DNA from: Paenibacillus profundus
Lineage (GTDB): Bacteria > Bacillota > Bacilli > Paenibacillales > Paenibacillaceae
Assembly (NCBI RefSeq): GCF_021369635.1
Contig: NZ_JAJNBZ010000041.1
Span: 1 to 49,285, forward strand
Direction of reading: 5' to 3'
DNA: 49,285 nt
The translations under genes and the position numbers were made by a program. Below the pieces are notes generated by a model. It had not been told where the DNA came from. It worked only from the letters and a program-made list of their open reading frames with translations, and ran no database searches. Position 1 is the stretch's first letter, and the number at the start of each line of letters is the position of its first letter. Positions 24,965 through 33,837 of the stretch are shown one piece after another.

Positions 24965-25888
24965 TTACTGGCCCAGAAAGCTTTTGATAAAGAAGTCCAA
25001 TTGGAAATCCAACGTGACCGGGTCGTTAAAGTAGAACTCTTTCGCATTGACTTCGAACACGCGGTTGTTTTTCACCGCAGGAATATTCGTGTACGTATTG
25101 GTTTTCTGGAAAGAATTGTCCGTATCTTTGTTTTTGCTGAAAATCAAATAGTCACCGGCGAACTGTGGAAGAACTTCTAGCGATAGAGCGTAGTAGCCAT
25201 CTTTCAGCGCCATTTCCTTCACTTTGTCAGGCATCTTCAGCTTCATTTCCTGGTACAAAATTTCGGTGCCGCGGCCCCAGTTATCGCCGAACACATAAAT
25301 CTGCTTGTCAAAGTTCTCGATGACGGACACGGTTGTGCTTTCGCCGATTTTGGCTTTAATATCTTTTCCGGCTTGCCCAGCGCGTTTTTTGAAATCATCG
25401 ATCCACGCTTGCGCTTCTTTTTCCTTGTTCAACAGCTTCCCGATTTCCAAGTGCTGCGTCAGGTAGTCTACTTTTCCGTAGGTGAACGTTACCGTAGGCG
25501 CAAGTTGCTTCAATTTATCCACGTTCTTGATGGAGGACAAACCGATAATTAGGTCAGGCTGCAGCTCTATGATTTTTTCCAAGTTTTCATCCGATACTTC
25601 GGCCACATCTTTTAATTTATCTTGGAAACGTGGATTCATCTTGGACCAAGAGTCTACACCGGCAAGATTGACGTTCAGCGCCATGACGTTGCCGGCAAAG
25701 GAAGACAGTACGACAACGCGCTGCGGATCGGCAGGCACTTCAACGGGGCCATTTTCCGACTGATATGTGATCGTGCCTGATGTGCTGTCCTTGGCCGCGG
25801 AGTTGTCCTTGTTATCTGCTGGCCCGCTGCTGCATGCGCTAATCATAAGCACGAAAATGAGCATGAAAGGAATAAATAGCTTTTTCAT
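24965..25888 (-). CDS. Siderophore-binding lipoprotein (YfiY-like)
   Basis: A 307-residue binding lipoprotein with the lipobox ISAC (Cys19), a short Asp/Asn/Lys linker and the PeriBP_2 fold, including VEVPADPQRVVVLSSFAGNVMALNVNLAGVDSW and ENLEKIIELQPDLIIGL. Closest in layout to the YfiY/FhuD-type proteins for hydroxamate or mixed siderophores; the exact ligand cannot be read. First gene of its operon, followed by two FecCD permeases, and preceded by a perfect Fur/PerR-type 7-1-7 box. Confidence 0.88.
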   Translation of the reverse strand: MKKLFIPFMLIFVLMISACSSGPADNKDNSAAKDSTSGTITYQSENGPVEVPADPQRVVVLSSFAGNVMALNVNLAGVDSWSKMNPRFQDKLKDVAEVSDENLEKIIELQPDLIIGLSSIKNVDKLKQLAPTVTFTYGKVDYLTQHLEIGKLLNKEKEAQAWIDDFKKRAGQAGKDIKAKIGESTTVSVIENFDKQIYVFGDNWGRGTEILYQEMKLKMPDKVKEMALKDGYYALSLEVLPQFAGDYLIFSKNKDTDNSFQKTNTYTNIPAVKNNRVFEVNAKEFYFNDPVTLDFQLDFFIKSFLGQ

Positions 25889-25951
25889 GTGGGTATGCTC
25901 CTTTTACTGAATGGTGTGTGGCACACATTGGTTTATAGTTTCAAAGGTAAA

Positions 25952-25966
25952 TGATAATGATTATCA
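25952..25966. promoter_or_regulatory. Fur box of the siderophore transporter operon
   Basis: TGATAATGATTATCA is a perfect 7-1-7 inverted repeat of the Bacillus Fur consensus, 64 bases before the lipoprotein start codon on the minus strand. Confidence 0.9.
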
Positions 25967-26024
25967 ACCTCGATTTCATTCCATATAATAAAGATCTCTT
26001 TTTCTCGTGTCAATAGTTTTCTTG

Positions 26025-26053
26025 TTGTAAAAAATGAGGAAAACGCTTATATT
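26025..26053 (+). promoter_or_regulatory. Promoter of the second IruO/YumC-like reductase
   Basis: TTGTAA at 26025-26030 and TATATT at 26048-26053 are 17 bases apart. The -10 box touches the Fur box that follows. Confidence 0.6.
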
Positions 26054-26070
26054 GATAATGATAATCATTA
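26053..26070 (+). promoter_or_regulatory. Fur box of the second reductase gene
   Basis: TGATAATGATAATCATTA overlaps the -10/start region. A larger dyad (ATATTG to its right flank CAATAT) encloses it. Each divergent transcript thus has its own Fur site. Confidence 0.8.
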
Positions 26071-26098
26071 ACAATATAAATCCAAGGAGTGAACACGA

Positions 26099-27154
26099 TT
26101 GGATCAGGAACAACTATTTGATGTCACGATCATTGGTGGAGGTCCGGCAGGGCTGTTCTCCGCCTTCTATAGTGGACTACGGGAAATGAAAACGAAGCTG
26201 ATTGAGTACCAGCCTCGTCTGGGCGGTAAAGTTCATGTCTATCCTGAGAAAATGATCTGGGACGTGGGCGGTCTGACCCCCATAACCGGAGCCCAATTAA
26301 TTGAACAGATTACCGCACAGGGGTTAACGTTTGACCCGGAAGTCGTGTTGAATGAAAAGGTGGAGTCGATCGCGCGGAACGAGGAAGGCATATTTGTGCT
26401 GCACGCGGCTTCGGGCCGGAAGCATTATTCAAAGACAGTCGTCGTTGCGGTTGGAGGCGGGATATTAAATCCGCAGAAATTGGACATCGAGGGCGCGGAA
26501 CGATTTGAAGTGTCCAACTTGAATTATACGGTGAAGTCTCTGCAGAAATTCAAGGATAAGACGGTTGTGATTTCCGGCGGGGGCAATTCGGCCATTGATT
26601 GGGCGAATGAGTTGGAGCCGGTTGCCAAGCAGGTGTATTTGACCTATCGCAAGGATAAGGAATCCCTATCCGGTCATGAAGCGACAATCACGCAACTAAT
26701 GAATAGCTCTATCGTGTGCCACTTCAATTCATCCATTACGAAGCTGATAGCCTCAGACAATCACGAAGTTATTGAACGTGTAGAGCTGACGAATCAAGCT
26801 ACTGGCGAGGTAACGGCGTTGACGATTGACGAAGTGATTATTAACCATGGCTATGAACGAGATTCGAGCCTAATCGGGAACAGCGAATTGAAGATCGAGC
26901 AGGTGGATGACTTTTACGTGGCAGGGAATGCAAGCAGCGAATCGTCCATTCCCGGTCTGTATGCGGCGGGCGATATTTTGCATCATGACGGGAAGCTGCA
27001 CTTGATCGCAGGCGCCTTCCAGGATGCGGCCAACGCAGTGAACAAGGCGAAGCAATTTATTCAGCCGGATGCCAATGGCTACGGAATGGTGTCCTCCCAT
27101 AATGATTTGTTCAAAGAGCGCAACCGCCAACTCGTGAAACAAATGATAAAATGA
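26099..27154 (+). CDS. Ferredoxin/flavodoxin-NADP reductase, YumC/IruO type (second copy)
   Basis: A 351-residue paralogue of the reductase at 14642-15688, with nearly the same sequence in the FAD loop (VTIIGGGPAGLFSAFYSGLR), the LGGKVHVYPEKMIWDVGGL block, the NADP loop (ISGGGNSAIDWANEL) and the YAAGDILHHDGKLHLIAGAF end. No active-site Cys pair. The start is TTG with AAGGAGTG upstream. It is divergent from the siderophore transporter operon and shares Fur control, so it probably reduces imported ferric siderophore or a redox partner that does. Confidence 0.92.
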   Translation: MDQEQLFDVTIIGGGPAGLFSAFYSGLREMKTKLIEYQPRLGGKVHVYPEKMIWDVGGLTPITGAQLIEQITAQGLTFDPEVVLNEKVESIARNEEGIFVLHAASGRKHYSKTVVVAVGGGILNPQKLDIEGAERFEVSNLNYTVKSLQKFKDKTVVISGGGNSAIDWANELEPVAKQVYLTYRKDKESLSGHEATITQLMNSSIVCHFNSSITKLIASDNHEVIERVELTNQATGEVTALTIDEVIINHGYERDSSLIGNSELKIEQVDDFYVAGNASSESSIPGLYAAGDILHHDGKLHLIAGAFQDAANAVNKAKQFIQPDANGYGMVSSHNDLFKERNRQLVKQMIK

Positions 27155-27165
27155 TGGCAAGACGA

Positions 27166-27222
27166 AAGCGAGACGCTCCCATGTCCCCGTTCTGGGCTTG
27201 TGGAGCGTCTCGCTTGTTGTCG
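27166..27222. terminator. Strong terminator after the second reductase
   Basis: A 14-bp perfect stem (AAGCGAGACGCTCC and its complement) with a 22-base loop and a T-rich tail. The gene beyond it runs on the other strand, so it can work for both. Confidence 0.85.
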
Positions 27223-27306
27223 TTATTTATTTTTATTTTGCAAGTATAATATGAGTTCAGTTCGTCTGTTCAGCTCAAGCCTGATCAGGATATGGGGCAC
27301 AAACAG

Positions 27307-27891
27307 TTACGAAAAAGGATTTTGACGTTTGACGGGAAATAGTTTATTGCCCCATAACGTTGGAAGCAAAACTTCGTTTTTCTCATACAAAGATGAGATT
27401 ACGATATCATGATTCTCCAACTCATGCTCCATGCTCTGGACTAGTGTGTCAAAGACACGGACAACGTTCTCATAGTCATGTTTAAAATACAGCTTCCCAG
27501 AGCGTCCAATAGCTGCAACGGCAGGATAGTAATATCCTGATTCCCCCAAGCAGAAGCAGTCCTCCTGTGCAAAAGTCAAAATTTCTTGATAGTCCTCGGG
27601 ATATGAAATTTCTTCAAGTGCGTTTGGAAGAAAATTAAACGTGTAATCATACCATGAATCAGCACACTGGCTGTCGGGTATGTCATGATGGTATTTAAAA
27701 AAAACCATATCGTCTATGCCCGAGAACTCTTGAAGAAACTTCTTCGCACTGTCGAAGAGATCCGTGCCCTCTTCTCTGCAGCGTAACTCAAAGCATGAAA
27801 TATCAACGTGTCTGCCCTCATACCAGCCTGCTTTTTTCAGCAACAATACCATTTGTTCTTGTCTGGTGAGTTCCTTTTCACCCTGCTTCAT
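27307..27891 (-). CDS. SUKH-3 family immunity protein
   Basis: A 194-residue SUKH-superfamily protein. These are antidotes to polymorphic and contact-dependent toxins. The SUKH-3 pattern is present: LLKKAGWYEGRHVDISCFEL at the start, FLQEFSGI in the middle, and CLGESGYYYPAVAAIGRSGKLYF, followed by the LVQSMEHELE helix. No toxin, toxin fragment, secretion gene or second immunity gene lies beside it, so it is an orphan, perhaps defending against a neighbour's toxin. The N-terminal basic stretch MKQGEKELTRQEQ looks unstructured. Confidence 0.85.
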   Translation of the reverse strand: MKQGEKELTRQEQMVLLLKKAGWYEGRHVDISCFELRCREEGTDLFDSAKKFLQEFSGIDDMVFFKYHHDIPDSQCADSWYDYTFNFLPNALEEISYPEDYQEILTFAQEDCFCLGESGYYYPAVAAIGRSGKLYFKHDYENVVRVFDTLVQSMEHELENHDIVISSLYEKNEVLLPTLWGNKLFPVKRQNPFS

Positions 27892-28052
27892 CCAATCATT
27901 CCTACCTTATAAAATAAAAAACAAACTACAAAAGCGAAGATTTCACAGCTATATTTTCAGGAAGTCCAAGAAACTCGTGCATGAATAGCTTGTTGTATTA
28001 TCAATCGTATCGTTTAAACCATGTACTGCCCTTTGTAGAGGGAGATGCTTGT
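27892..28052. promoter_or_regulatory. Upstream region of the SUKH-3 gene
   Basis: AT-rich 160 bp holding the minus-strand promoter of the SUKH-3 gene. No clear consensus and nothing else is seen. Confidence 0.25.
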
Positions 28053-28080
28053 AACAAAAAATCGGCCCTTGGACCGATCT
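28053..28080 (-). terminator. Terminator after the alpha/beta hydrolase
   Basis: Stem ATCGGTCC / GGCCGAT-type with a 4-base loop, followed on the minus strand by TTTTTTGTT. Confidence 0.75.
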
Positions 28081-28101
28081 CAAAGTTTATTTATTGCTCA
28101 T

Positions 28102-29049
28102 TTACTTCACATACATTCCGATAAATTGGGCTACCTCACGGTCATATCCTTCCGGATCGGTTTGTCTGGCCATACCGTGACCCGCGCCGGGCACGATAAA
28201 CATTTTTTTCTGCGCAGGACCGTTCTCGTACAATTCGTAAACCATTTCGGTCGGCACGAACAAATCCGCGCCGCCGTGAATAAACAGCATCGGCGTTTTC
28301 GATTTTTTTATTTGCTCCAAGGCCGAAGCTTCTCCGAAAGAGTACCCCGCCCGAATTTTGGTCAGCAGACTGGTCGTTTGGACGATCGGAAAAGACGGGA
28401 GATGATACATTCGTTGCAGCTGGTAAGTCAGCTCATCTGTAACCGATGTATACCCGCAATCCTCCACGATCGCCTTGACGTTAGGAGGCAGATCCTCACC
28501 GCTGGTCATCATGACCGTCGCTCCTCCCATGGACACGCCATGAAGGACGATTTGCGCTTGGCCGCTTGTATGTTCGATGACTTTGTCGATCCATTTGACA
28601 TAATCCTTGCGTTCCGGCCAACCGAATCCGATATAATTCCCTTCGCTCTTCCCATGTCCGCGGGCGTCCGGGAGAAGTACGTTATAGCCTAGCACATCCC
28701 TGTACATTTGAGCCAAATGGCCCATCTGTTCGGCATGTCCGGAGTATCCGTGGGCGATAATTACGGTTTTGTCCGTCTGTTGAGCGGCTGCCAGATAGTA
28801 GGCGTGCAGCTTAAGCCCATCGTTGGAAGTCATGCTCCATTCCGTAAAAGCTTGTTTACCCCACCACTCTTCATTGTCATCGAACGGATTCGCGACGCTC
28901 GCGCTAACCGCCAGATCGGGATTGCCTTTCAAGAAGCTCTTTTCGGCGCGTGCAATGGCGACGTGGTAGAAATAAAAGCTAGCAGACGTGATGATAATCA
29001 ATAGCAGTGCTAGAATGGTAATGGACACGATCAACACTCTTTTTTTCAA
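28102..29049 (-). CDS. Membrane-anchored alpha/beta hydrolase (serine aminopeptidase S33-like)
   Basis: A 315-residue alpha/beta hydrolase with an N-terminal membrane anchor (about 4-28) and the catalytic domain on the outside. The nucleophile elbow is GVSMGG with Ser173; the acid is the Asp of GGADLFVPTEM; the base is the His of PGAGHGMA near residue 290. The oxyanion stretch HGYSGHAEQMG lies at 100-110. Similar to YqkD and other putative carboxylesterases. Substrate unknown. Confidence 0.88.
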   Translation of the reverse strand: MKKRVLIVSITILALLLIIITSASFYFYHVAIARAEKSFLKGNPDLAVSASVANPFDDNEEWWGKQAFTEWSMTSNDGLKLHAYYLAAAQQTDKTVIIAHGYSGHAEQMGHLAQMYRDVLGYNVLLPDARGHGKSEGNYIGFGWPERKDYVKWIDKVIEHTSGQAQIVLHGVSMGGATVMMTSGEDLPPNVKAIVEDCGYTSVTDELTYQLQRMYHLPSFPIVQTTSLLTKIRAGYSFGEASALEQIKKSKTPMLFIHGGADLFVPTEMVYELYENGPAQKKMFIVPGAGHGMARQTDPEGYDREVAQFIGMYVK

Positions 29050-29312
29050 TAATATCCTCTCCCTTCATGTAGGTGCGTGCTTCTATGGCTGTTAAGGAAA
29101 GAATATGCCAGTTTGTTACCTAACGTTATCAAGATTATAGTTTCCACCGCTGGACAACAACTGTCCTTTTTATCCTATTATACCGTATTTTTTTGCAGCG
29201 TGACCAGTTCCCGGGACTCGCCGCATCCAGATGCATATTGCAATGAGGCAAAGGAACATGACTGTTTCCTCCCCCTTGTATATATTTAATAAGTAGGACA
29301 ATAATAAACAGA
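29050..29312. promoter_or_regulatory. Divergent promoter region, hydrolase / rlmN
   Basis: On the minus strand GGTATAATAGG near 29180 supplies a -10 for the hydrolase. The rest of this 263-bp stretch has no supported gene. Confidence 0.4.
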
Positions 29313-29340
29313 TTGTGTGCTGCGCCAGCTTTAGTATAAT
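29313..29340 (+). promoter_or_regulatory. rlmN promoter
   Basis: TTGTGT at 29313-29318, a 16-base spacer, and the consensus TATAAT at 29335-29340. Confidence 0.65.
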
Positions 29341-29379
29341 AGGGCAGAGTGATAAAGTTTGTGAAATGAGGATATCGGA

Positions 29380-30438
29380 ATGAATAAGGAATCCATTTAT
29401 GGATTAACAATGGAGCAACTGACGGCATGGTTGGCTCAATATGGGCATAAAAAGTTTCGGGCAGCGCAAGTCTGGGATTGGCTTTATAGAAAGCGGGTAA
29501 CGAATTTCTCGGAAATGAGCGATGTCAATCAAGATTGCATCGAATTATTGGCTGAGCATTTTGCCATCAGGACGATGGACGAGCACGTGAAGCAAGAATC
29601 GGCGGATGGAACGATTAAGTTCCTGTTCAAGTTGCAGGATGGCAATCTGATTGAAACGGTATTGATGAGACATAAATACGGACTATCCGTATGTGTCACC
29701 ACGCAAGTTGGCTGCAATATCGGGTGCAGCTTCTGCGCAAGCGGGCTGTTGGCGAAGAGCCGGGATTTAACCAGCGGCGAAATCGTGGAGCAGATTATGC
29801 AGGTCCAATTGCATCTGGATGAAGCGAAGCAAGACGAAAAAGTGAGCCATGTTGTGGTGATGGGCATTGGAGAGCCGTTCGATAACTTCAATAACTTGGT
29901 AGACTTTCTCAATGTTATCAAGGATCACAAAGGATTGGCCATTGGTCCAAGACGCATTACGGTATCGACGAGCGGCCTTGCGGATAAGATTTACGAATTT
30001 ACCGATATGAATCTGCAGGTCAATCTGGCGATTTCCTTGCATGCGCCCAATAACGAGCTCCGCACGCGAATCATGAAGATAAACCGAGCCATTCCAATCG
30101 AGAAGTTAATGCAGGCCATTCAATACTACTTGGACAAGACGAAGCGCAGAGTGACGCTTGAATATATACTGCTTAAGGATGTGAATGACCGCAAGGAACA
30201 TGCCCTTGAGCTTGTTGATCTGATTCGGGATATGCGGGATCTCGCAAGCGTTAATTTAATTCCATATAACCCTGTGGATGAACACAGTCAATATCAGAGA
30301 AGCGAGCCGCAATCGGTGCGGGAATTCTATGACATATTGAAGCAGCATGGCATCAATAGCAGTGTCCGCCTTGAACATGGCACGGATATCGATGCCGCCT
30401 GCGGCCAGCTAAGAAGCAAACAGATCCGGGTATCATAA
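29380..30438 (+). CDS. rlmN: 23S rRNA (adenine-2503-C2) / tRNA methyltransferase RlmN
   Basis: A 352-residue radical-SAM enzyme that methylates C2 of A2503 in 23S rRNA and A37 in some tRNAs. The iron-sulfur cluster cysteines are C112, C116 and C119 ([11 protein letters not shown]); the methyl-carrying cysteine is C341 in DIDAACGQL. The sequence MGIGEPFDN is the RlmN form; the resistance enzyme Cfr has MGMGEALAN in this place. The Cfr-versus-RlmN choice is therefore clear. It stands alone between its promoter and a terminator. Confidence 0.92.
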   Translation: MNKESIYGLTMEQLTAWLAQYGHKKFRAAQVWDWLYRKRVTNFSEMSDVNQDCIELLAEHFAIRTMDEHVKQESADGTIKFLFKLQDGNLIETVLMRHKYGLSVCVTTQVGCNIGCSFCASGLLAKSRDLTSGEIVEQIMQVQLHLDEAKQDEKVSHVVVMGIGEPFDNFNNLVDFLNVIKDHKGLAIGPRRITVSTSGLADKIYEFTDMNLQVNLAISLHAPNNELRTRIMKINRAIPIEKLMQAIQYYLDKTKRRVTLEYILLKDVNDRKEHALELVDLIRDMRDLASVNLIPYNPVDEHSQYQRSEPQSVREFYDILKQHGINSSVRLEHGTDIDAACGQLRSKQIRVS

Positions 30439-30456
30439 ACGGGATGGCACGTTGGA

Positions 30457-30500
30457 AAGAAGCATCAGAGGATTTTTCAAATCTTTGATGCTTCTTTTGC
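30457..30500 (+). terminator. rlmN terminator
   Basis: An 11-bp stem (AAGAAGCATCA / TGATGCTTCTT) with a long loop and a T-rich tail. Confidence 0.8.
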
Positions 30501-30632
30501 TCTGTTTTTCTCGCGGTTACTGTCTCTTAATCTGAGCCCCATACATTCCAATGAAGCTTAATAGGAAGAGGTTTACGTGCTGTTTTAACTGGATAATATC
30601 CAATGGATGAGACAAAAGGTGCGGTCAAACCA

Positions 30633-31357
30633 TCAATTAAAAAAGCTTGCCTTATCTTTTCCGCAGCTCTTGCCTCTACGCGCTTGCAAGCGAATGCCGC
30701 ACCCCAATATGACCATAGCGCCTATGCAAATGAATACGTTGGCTTCAAAAACTGTCTTAAATGCTTGAAACAGAGGTGCCTGTCCTTGTCCAATCCCTCC
30801 ATTCATGACCCCGAGCCCCAGAGCAGCGCCTAACACCATGCCAGCGTTACGGGTTAACGCAATCATTCCCCCGATAGAGCCCGCCTGTTCCGTTGGAGCA
30901 TGCTGCATAATAAAGCTGTTATTCGGGGACGCAATGAGCCCCATTCCCAGTCCGATCACCGCAAGCGCGGAAACAATCCATACCGTCGGCAACTGCCCAG
31001 AATAAAGAGCAAAAAAGGAAATTCCACTTCCCATCACGGATATATTGGGTGAGAATGCGACCAGTATGGAGCTGACGCTGAAACATACATATCCGAGATT
31101 ATGAATAAGCCGATAACCATATCTATCGCCCAGTTTGCCCATCACTGGAAGCAACGAGGCGATAACGAGCAGGTAGCCGGTCGTAACCCACTGCACAGTG
31201 CTCAGGTTGGATTGAAATGTTTTCACAAAGTGAGGCAAGACACATTCACGATACCCGCCGTAAAATGGGATATAAATGCCCCCATGCATATGGCCATCAT
31301 CATGAACATCCGATGGGTGCTTGTAAAAGCTTGATGGTCCAGTTTTGATGGGCTCAT
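30633..31357 (-). pseudogene. Decayed MFS exporter (DHA2 type), frameshift and internal deletion
   Basis: Reading from an ATG at 31357, MSPSKLDHQAFTSTHR and the first membrane segment run to a one-base frame change at about 31237-31240 (one T lost, SLPHFVK regained). TM1-TM4 of a 14-TM exporter follow, up to FSPNISV, which is then joined to GSGISFFALYS from near TM11, so about 200 residues in the middle are missing. The C-terminal end (LGMGLIASPNNSFIMQHAP to LGLGVMNGGIG) is kept. It sits directly downstream of the marR gene on the same strand, with a MarR-like operator before it, so it was the exporter this regulator controlled. Confidence 0.85.
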
Positions 31358-31380
31358 AATCAACACCAGCTTCTCTTTAT

Positions 31381-31401
31381 AGTATAGTTACTAAACTAAA
31401 T
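31381..31401. promoter_or_regulatory. MarR operator copy 1 (before the decayed exporter)
   Basis: AGTATAGTTACTAAACTAAAT is the same 21-bp motif as at 31876-31896, with two mismatches and a dyad core around AGTTNCTAAACT. Between marR and the exporter remnant. Confidence 0.6.
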
Positions 31402-31413
31402 ACTCAAAAAAAA

Positions 31414-31869
31414 TTATTGCTGCAAAAAAACGTTTAATTTTTCTATGCATCTCTCGAATATCTCGATCTCCTGCTCGCTGAGCTGAGAACGAAGCTGATC
31501 GTAGAAGCGGCGGTGCACCTCTTCGTGGGCGGCATTAGCCTCCCTACCTGTTTCGGTAAGTGAAATCACGATCGCCCTCGAATCATTCGGATGCGGTGAA
31601 CGTGTGACAAGTTCTTTTGCTTCCAGGCGTGCGATAAGCTGTGTGACCGCACCTTTTGTTATTCCGAGGCGACCCGCGAGCTCGCTCATGAGAACGCCTC
31701 CCTCGAAACCGATGGCCTCGACCGTATGAATCTCACTAGGCGTTAAAGGTCCAGCTGTGCCAAAGGAATGAGGTTGGCGTTCGAGCCGTCGCAGCTGCAT
31801 AATCAGTCGTCCCAGATTGCGGCTGCCGCTATGGTTATTGTCAGATTGGGTATACATTTTTTTATCCAT
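31414..31869 (-). CDS. MarR-family transcriptional regulator
   Basis: A winged-helix regulator (151 residues from the chosen start) with the MarR core LTPSEIHTVEAIGFEGGVLMSELAGRLGITKGAVTQLIARLEAKELVTRSPHPNDSRAIVISLTETG. It probably represses the exporter downstream and itself, since the same 21-bp motif flanks it on both sides. The open frame reaches 31905, but the operator copy at 31876-31896 would lie inside those first 12 codons, so the ATG at 31869 is the more sensible start. No strong ribosome site is seen for either. Confidence 0.88.
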   Translation of the reverse strand: MDKKMYTQSDNNHSGSRNLGRLIMQLRRLERQPHSFGTAGPLTPSEIHTVEAIGFEGGVLMSELAGRLGITKGAVTQLIARLEAKELVTRSPHPNDSRAIVISLTETGREANAAHEEVHRRFYDQLRSQLSEQEIEIFERCIEKLNVFLQQ

Positions 31870-31875
31870 GCATTT

Positions 31876-31896
31876 AGTATAGTTCCTAAACTTAAT
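31876..31896. promoter_or_regulatory. MarR operator copy 2 (before marR)
   Basis: AGTATAGTTCCTAAACTTAAT, two mismatches from the copy at 31381. It sits just before the likely start of marR. Confidence 0.6.
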
Positions 31897-31934
31897 GGTT
31901 GTCAATTACATTGGAGGCTCTGCTGCCGGGCGAA

Positions 31935-33026
31935 CTATCTTTGCGAAGCCTTCAATTGAAGATAAGCTTCGGCCATTTCCCGCCCATTGATCGCAATAAA
32001 TATACGATGCTGCCCCTCATAGTGAGTTCTCGTTGAAAGGTCTTTAAAGGAATGCGTTCTGTGAAACGCCACCTCACCGTTTTTATAAGTGTTCTCGGTA
32101 ATCTTAAATAGTTTTCTGGAGGTCGTGCCGTTTGCTTTGACAAAATTAATCCCATATTCGATACGCAGCTTATGGATATCTGGCGACGGATTAACCAATA
32201 CAAACTCGAACGCAAGCGTGTCGCCAATGGACAGCTGATCATTCGACAATAACAGATTCTTGATTTGAACGTCCGGCTCGGTATTGAATCCAAATAAACT
32301 TAGCACTTCAGGATCTGCTTTTCTTAATAGGGTTCTGCAGCCGTGTTTAATAATCCAGTCCGTATGGGGATGCTGTCCTTTCCATTCTGAGCCTATCTTT
32401 TTCACCAAGCCGGGGTGATCCTTGGAAATGTCGTTTAAGTTATTGGCGACGCTTTTGCGGACATATTCACTTTCATCCTCTTTCAAGAGAGACAAAATAG
32501 GCAATATTGGGGCCGGATTATCTTTAAACATTTTCAGAGGGGCGGCCCAAGGAAGTCTGGGACGGCAGCCTTCACTAGCTAATCTGCGCACATGATGATC
32601 TTCGTCCCGGGCCCATTCCTCCATGATGGACATCATCTTGATCGGATCGGCTTCAATAAAAGGACGAACCGCAAATTCCGAACTAGATGATGCAGTGAAC
32701 TGCTTCAGTGCAGAGATCGATACGTCCCAATGGGCAAGGCCATATTCCTCTACAAAATCAGGGAAAAATAAATACTCAAACCCTCTGCATTGCGGAGTTA
32801 TTTTCATTAAAAGCTCTATTGCTTCTGGATAAGAAGGAGGCAGAGTTGCAGACAACGCATGTGTAATGTGTCGAAACCTTTGTTTTAACTCTCTATTTCC
32901 CCACTCTTGATCGAATATCAAGTTCATAAACAGCCGGTCATCGAATTCTGGATGTGCTTGTTTTACAATCGCGCAGAAATGCTGGAAAAAGGATGGATTG
33001 TACATTTCTTTGAGTGCTTCAGCCAT
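31935..33026 (-). CDS. AlkC-type DNA alkylation repair protein
   Basis: A 363-residue HEAT-like repeat DNA glycosylase of the AlkC group. The helical repeats fill about residues 1-245 (including DEDHHVRRLASEGCRPRLPWA and EYVRKSVANNLNDISKDHPGLV). A C-terminal Ig-like beta domain (about 250-355, with SIGDTLAFEFVLVNPSPD) is the mark of AlkC. AlkC relatives excise 3-methylcytosine and 1-methyladenine. It starts with ATG preceded by AAGGAG and lies 16 bases after rluF on the same strand, so they are probably co-transcribed. Confidence 0.87.
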   Translation of the reverse strand: MAEALKEMYNPSFFQHFCAIVKQAHPEFDDRLFMNLIFDQEWGNRELKQRFRHITHALSATLPPSYPEAIELLMKITPQCRGFEYLFFPDFVEEYGLAHWDVSISALKQFTASSSSEFAVRPFIEADPIKMMSIMEEWARDEDHHVRRLASEGCRPRLPWAAPLKMFKDNPAPILPILSLLKEDESEYVRKSVANNLNDISKDHPGLVKKIGSEWKGQHPHTDWIIKHGCRTLLRKADPEVLSLFGFNTEPDVQIKNLLLSNDQLSIGDTLAFEFVLVNPSPDIHKLRIEYGINFVKANGTTSRKLFKITENTYKNGEVAFHRTHSFKDLSTRTHYEGQHRIFIAINGREMAEAYLQLKASQR

Positions 33027-33042
33027 GGTTTGTTTAGCTCCT

Positions 33043-33750
33043 TTAAGGTTGCTTTGGCTTGTAGTTGAGATCTTTAAACAATTGATTCTGTTCTTCTTTG
33101 GTCAGGTCCCGCCAATGGCCCACGGGCAGACCTTGCAAGTGAATGTTCATGATCCGGATTCGCTGCAGACGGCGCACCTCATAGCCGAGGGCGGAGCACA
33201 TGCGGCGAATTTGGCGATTTAGTCCTTGGGTGAGCGTGATTTTAAAAACAAAATTGGTCATCTTGGTAATTTTACAAGGAAGAGTCTTCGTGCCTAAAAT
33301 TTCCACACCTGCAGCCATTGAGTCCAAAAACCAAGGAGTGAGCTTCTTGTCGACAGTTACGATATATTCTTTTTCATGCTTGTTTTCGGAGCGCAAAATT
33401 TTGTTGACGATGTCGCCGTCGTTCGTCAGCAGGATTAAGCCTTCCGAGTCTTTATCCAGTCGCCCTATATGAAAAATCCGCAGCGGATGATTGACGAAAT
33501 CAACAATGTTCCCCTTCACATGGCGTTCCGTTGTGCTGGTAATGCCTACTGGCTTATTGAGCACAATATAGACATGTTTTTGTTCCGCTATAATGGGTTT
33601 GTTGTCAACGCGAACATCGTCCCCTGGTTCTACTTGACTCCCTAACTCGGCTACGATTCCATTGATTGTCACTCTTCGAGCGGCTATCCATTTGTCGGCT
33701 TCTCGTCTGGACGTTATGCCGGATTCGCTAATGTATTTATTTATTCGCAC
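33043..33750 (-). CDS. rluF: 23S rRNA pseudouridine synthase RluF-like
   Basis: An RsuA/RluF-type pseudouridine synthase: an N-terminal S4 RNA-binding domain ([30 protein letters not shown]) followed by the catalytic domain with the Asp of [17 protein letters not shown]. The C-terminal [26 protein letters not shown] is typical of RluF, which modifies U2604 of 23S rRNA. Two GTG starts are open, at 33759 and 33750; AAAGGTG six bases before the second favours it. First gene of a likely rluF-alkC operon. Confidence 0.87.
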   Translation of the reverse strand: MRINKYISESGITSRREADKWIAARRVTINGIVAELGSQVEPGDDVRVDNKPIIAEQKHVYIVLNKPVGITSTTERHVKGNIVDFVNHPLRIFHIGRLDKDSEGLILLTNDGDIVNKILRSENKHEKEYIVTVDKKLTPWFLDSMAAGVEILGTKTLPCKITKMTNFVFKITLTQGLNRQIRRMCSALGYEVRRLQRIRIMNIHLQGLPVGHWRDLTKEEQNQLFKDLNYKPKQP

Positions 33751-33837
33751 CCTATACACACCTTTGATTGTAATATTTATGTCTGGACGATATTAATGTA
33801 CCAAGTTTTTATATATGAAATCAATGTATAAGGCGGT

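Noticed and set aside
29380..30438. A Cfr-type antibiotic-resistance methyltransferase
   Set aside because: The diagnostic block reads MGIGEPFDN as in RlmN rather than the Cfr form MGMGEALAN.
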